From Pseudomonas mangrovi (GTDB taxonomy: Bacteria; Pseudomonadota; Gammaproteobacteria; Pseudomonadales; Pseudomonadaceae): a stretch of 64,000 bases of DNA. Both the position numbers and the translations under genes were made by a program. Shown here in pieces: positions 62,953 to 64,000 of the stretch; positions within the stretch are counted from its first letter, which is position 1; each line of letters starts with the position of its first letter. Under the pieces are notes generated by a model. The model ran no database searches. It was given only the letters and a program-made list of their open reading frames with translations, and was not told the origin of the DNA. Location of the stretch: positions 124,001-188,000 of the forward strand of contig NZ_QASN01000013.1 in assembly GCF_003052585.1 (NCBI RefSeq), read 5' to 3'.

Positions 62953-63407
62953 CGCGAAGCCGCCTGCAAGCGCGTGAGGATGCGATCCAGCGCATTGGCG
63001 AACGCCTGCTTGTCCCGATCCGAGTAGGCGCCCTGGCCGCCGCCGACCTGCCCCTGCTCGCGCAGGTCAGTGAACAGGTTGCGCACCGCCAGCCGCTCAC
63101 CCATGTTGCTTTCGTCAAATTCGCGGCCGCGCGGATCGAGCGCAGCCACGCCCTTCTTCACCAGTCGGTCGGCCAGGGGAATGTCGCTGCAGATCACCAG
63201 CTCGCCCGGTAGCGCATGCTCCACCAGATAGTCGTCGGCAGCATCCGGCCCGCTGGGCACTACTATCAGTTTCACGCAGGCGAACGCTGGCTTGATCTGT
63301 GGCTGCCCGGCAACCAGGACCACGTCGAACTTTCGCTTGAGGGCAAACTTGACCAGCTGGTCCTTGGCCGCACGAGGGCAGGCATCGGCATCGATCCAGA
63401 CACGCAT
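62949..63407 (-). CDS. yaiI: UPF0178 (YaiI/YqxD) PIN-like protein
   Basis: A 152-residue protein with the start MRVWIDADACPRAAKDQLVK typical of the family; the fold is PIN-like, with acidic residues in IDADACP, GPDAADDYLVEHA and ICSDIPLADRLV that could hold metal. The tail carries the standard GGQGAYSDRDKQAFANALDR. Suggested to be a nuclease, but no substrate is established. Longer in-frame starts would add unrelated residues. The SseB-like gene precedes it on the same strand by 46 bp. Confidence 0.92.
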   Translation of the reverse strand: MRVWIDADACPRAAKDQLVKFALKRKFDVVLVAGQPQIKPAFACVKLIVVPSGPDAADDYLVEHALPGELVICSDIPLADRLVKKGVAALDPRGREFDESNMGERLAVRNLFTDLREQGQVGGGQGAYSDRDKQAFANALDRILTRLQAASR

Positions 63408-63453
63408 CGGATTGGCGACTCTCAGGTCGGAAAAGGGCTGCCAGTATAGGCGC

Positions 63454-63792
63454 TCAGGCGCTGTAGAACGGCTCGCAGCGAGCCCGCACCGCATCCGACA
63501 GACTGTCATCGGCCAGTTCGATGAGATCCATCTCCAGCTCCTCGGGCAACATCTGCGCCACCAGGGCAGCGAGCCGCCGCTGGCTGTTGGTGGTGCTGCC
63601 GCTGACGGCCAGCAGCAGGCGCGGCTGCGGACCCAGCGCGCTGTCACGCAGGGCAGCGAGGTAGGCAACGCTGATCGGCAGCTTGTCGCAGGCGGCGCTG
63701 ATCGCCTCCTGCAGCGGCGGATGCTGCAACGGCGCCAGCGCCATCTCGCCGGTGTCGGCATAGGTTCCGGATTGCACGCAGGTGTCGGACAT
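63454..63792 (-). CDS. free-standing SseB C-terminal-domain-like protein
   Basis: A 112-residue protein. The segment VAYLAALRDSALGPQPRLLL, ending ARCEPFYSA, matches the C-terminal domain of enhanced-serine-sensitivity protein SseB. The usual N-terminal SseB domain is missing. I start at MSDTCVQSGTYADTGEM because no better start is visible; the ribosome-binding site is weak, so the first 10-15 residues are uncertain. Probably in one unit with the UPF0178 gene. Function unknown. Confidence 0.7.
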   Translation of the reverse strand: MSDTCVQSGTYADTGEMALAPLQHPPLQEAISAACDKLPISVAYLAALRDSALGPQPRLLLAVSGSTTNSQRRLAALVAQMLPEELEMDLIELADDSLSDAVRARCEPFYSA

Positions 63793-63901
63793 GCGCAGTG
63801 CTCGCAGTGATGAGAGGCCGCAGTCTAGAGAACCAGCCCCTGCCACTGCATCGACAGCGGTCACGCTTCTAGCCATATCCCCCGGTGTTGCGCCCTGTCG
63901 A

Positions 63902-64000
63902 TCAGTTATCGCCACTGCTGGTCGGGATGCTCAGAGGATCGGCGCCACGCATACGCCGCACCACCTTCTGGAAAAACAGGTTGTTCGGTACTTGCACGAT
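63902..64000 (-). CDS. C-terminus of a probable mechanosensitive-channel-family protein (partial)
   Basis: Thirty-two residues to the stop are visible: IVQVPNNLFFQKVVRRMRGA, ending SIPTSSGDN. The phrase VPNNLFFQKVVRR resembles the beta-domain of MscS-like proteins, where a P-N-x-L-F/L motif follows the ion-channel helix. The gene continues past the right edge. The assignment is tentative because of the short sample. Confidence 0.5.
   Translation of the reverse strand: MVQVPNNLFFQKVVRRMRGADPLSIPTSSGDN

Overview
This is a 64 kb stretch of high-GC gammaproteobacterial chromosome, almost certainly Pseudomonas in the broad sense. Gene content and order (hydroxyacyl-CoA dehydrogenase/LysR, pckA, hslO, rimK, ompR-envZ, tex, gshA, argA, argE, PiT-DUF47, gcvTHP, iron ABC genes, ubiH/pepP, zapA, 6S RNA, the rbbA-type exporter, ubiD, rho-trxA, ppx/ppk, hemB) match my recollection of roughly PA5188-PA5248 of P. 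aeruginosa PAO1. Spacing and several accessory genes suggest a different species. I see no prophage, insertion sequence, CRISPR array, tRNA or rRNA; this is core genome with small local insertions and repeats.

Layout. 0-5.8 kb: partial 3-hydroxyacyl-CoA dehydrogenase with divergent LysR, a zinc-ribbon/pilin-like membrane protein, pckA and hslO. 5.8-12.4 kb: LpxT-like PAP2 enzyme, an ArsR-desaturase-hslR operon behind a perfect palindrome, rimB-rimK, and ompR-envZ with an extra membrane protein between them. 12.5-17.4 kb: tex, thioesterase, gshA and an RMF-like small protein. 17.5-25.5 kb: argA, argE, PiT transporter with its DUF47 partner, CYTH-CHAD triphosphatase and an orphan GspE/PilB ATPase. 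25.7-28.7 kb: two divergent L,D-transpeptidases and a DUF2388 protein. 28.9-36.3 kb: glycine cleavage operon gcvT-gcvH-gcvP and a ferric-iron ABC permease and binding protein without an ATPase. 36.4-45.1 kb: C92-type cysteine peptidase, the ygfB-pepP-ubiH-DUF4442-ubiI operon, zapB-like/zapA, 6S RNA, ygfA, a 43-residue membrane protein missed by length filters, and an EVE-domain protein. 45.2-52.9 kb: three-gene HlyD/RbbA/YhhJ exporter, FliL-like protein, quinone oxidoreductase, ferredoxin-reductase. 52.9-64 kb: a 17-copy heptanucleotide array, ubiD, rho, trxA, ppx, ppk, hemB, elbB, a thioesterase, a UPF0178 protein, a free-standing SseB C-terminal domain and the tail of a probable mechanosensitive channel.

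Functional themes are housekeeping: respiration (ubiquinone hydroxylases, UbiD, heme), one-carbon metabolism (Gcv, 5-formyl-THF cyclo-ligase), phosphate and polyphosphate (PiT/DUF47, triphosphatase, Ppx, Ppk), stress chaperones (Hsp33, Hsp15), envelope (L,D-transpeptidases, LpxT-like, EnvZ/OmpR) and ribosome modification (RimK, RMF-like).

The most unusual items are the zinc-ribbon protein carrying a type IVa pilin body without a prepilin leader, the four-helix membrane protein translationally coupled between ompR and envZ, the 7-bp tandem array between ubiD and its reductase neighbour, and the palindrome in front of the ArsR-desaturase operon. None is clearly a new multi-gene system.
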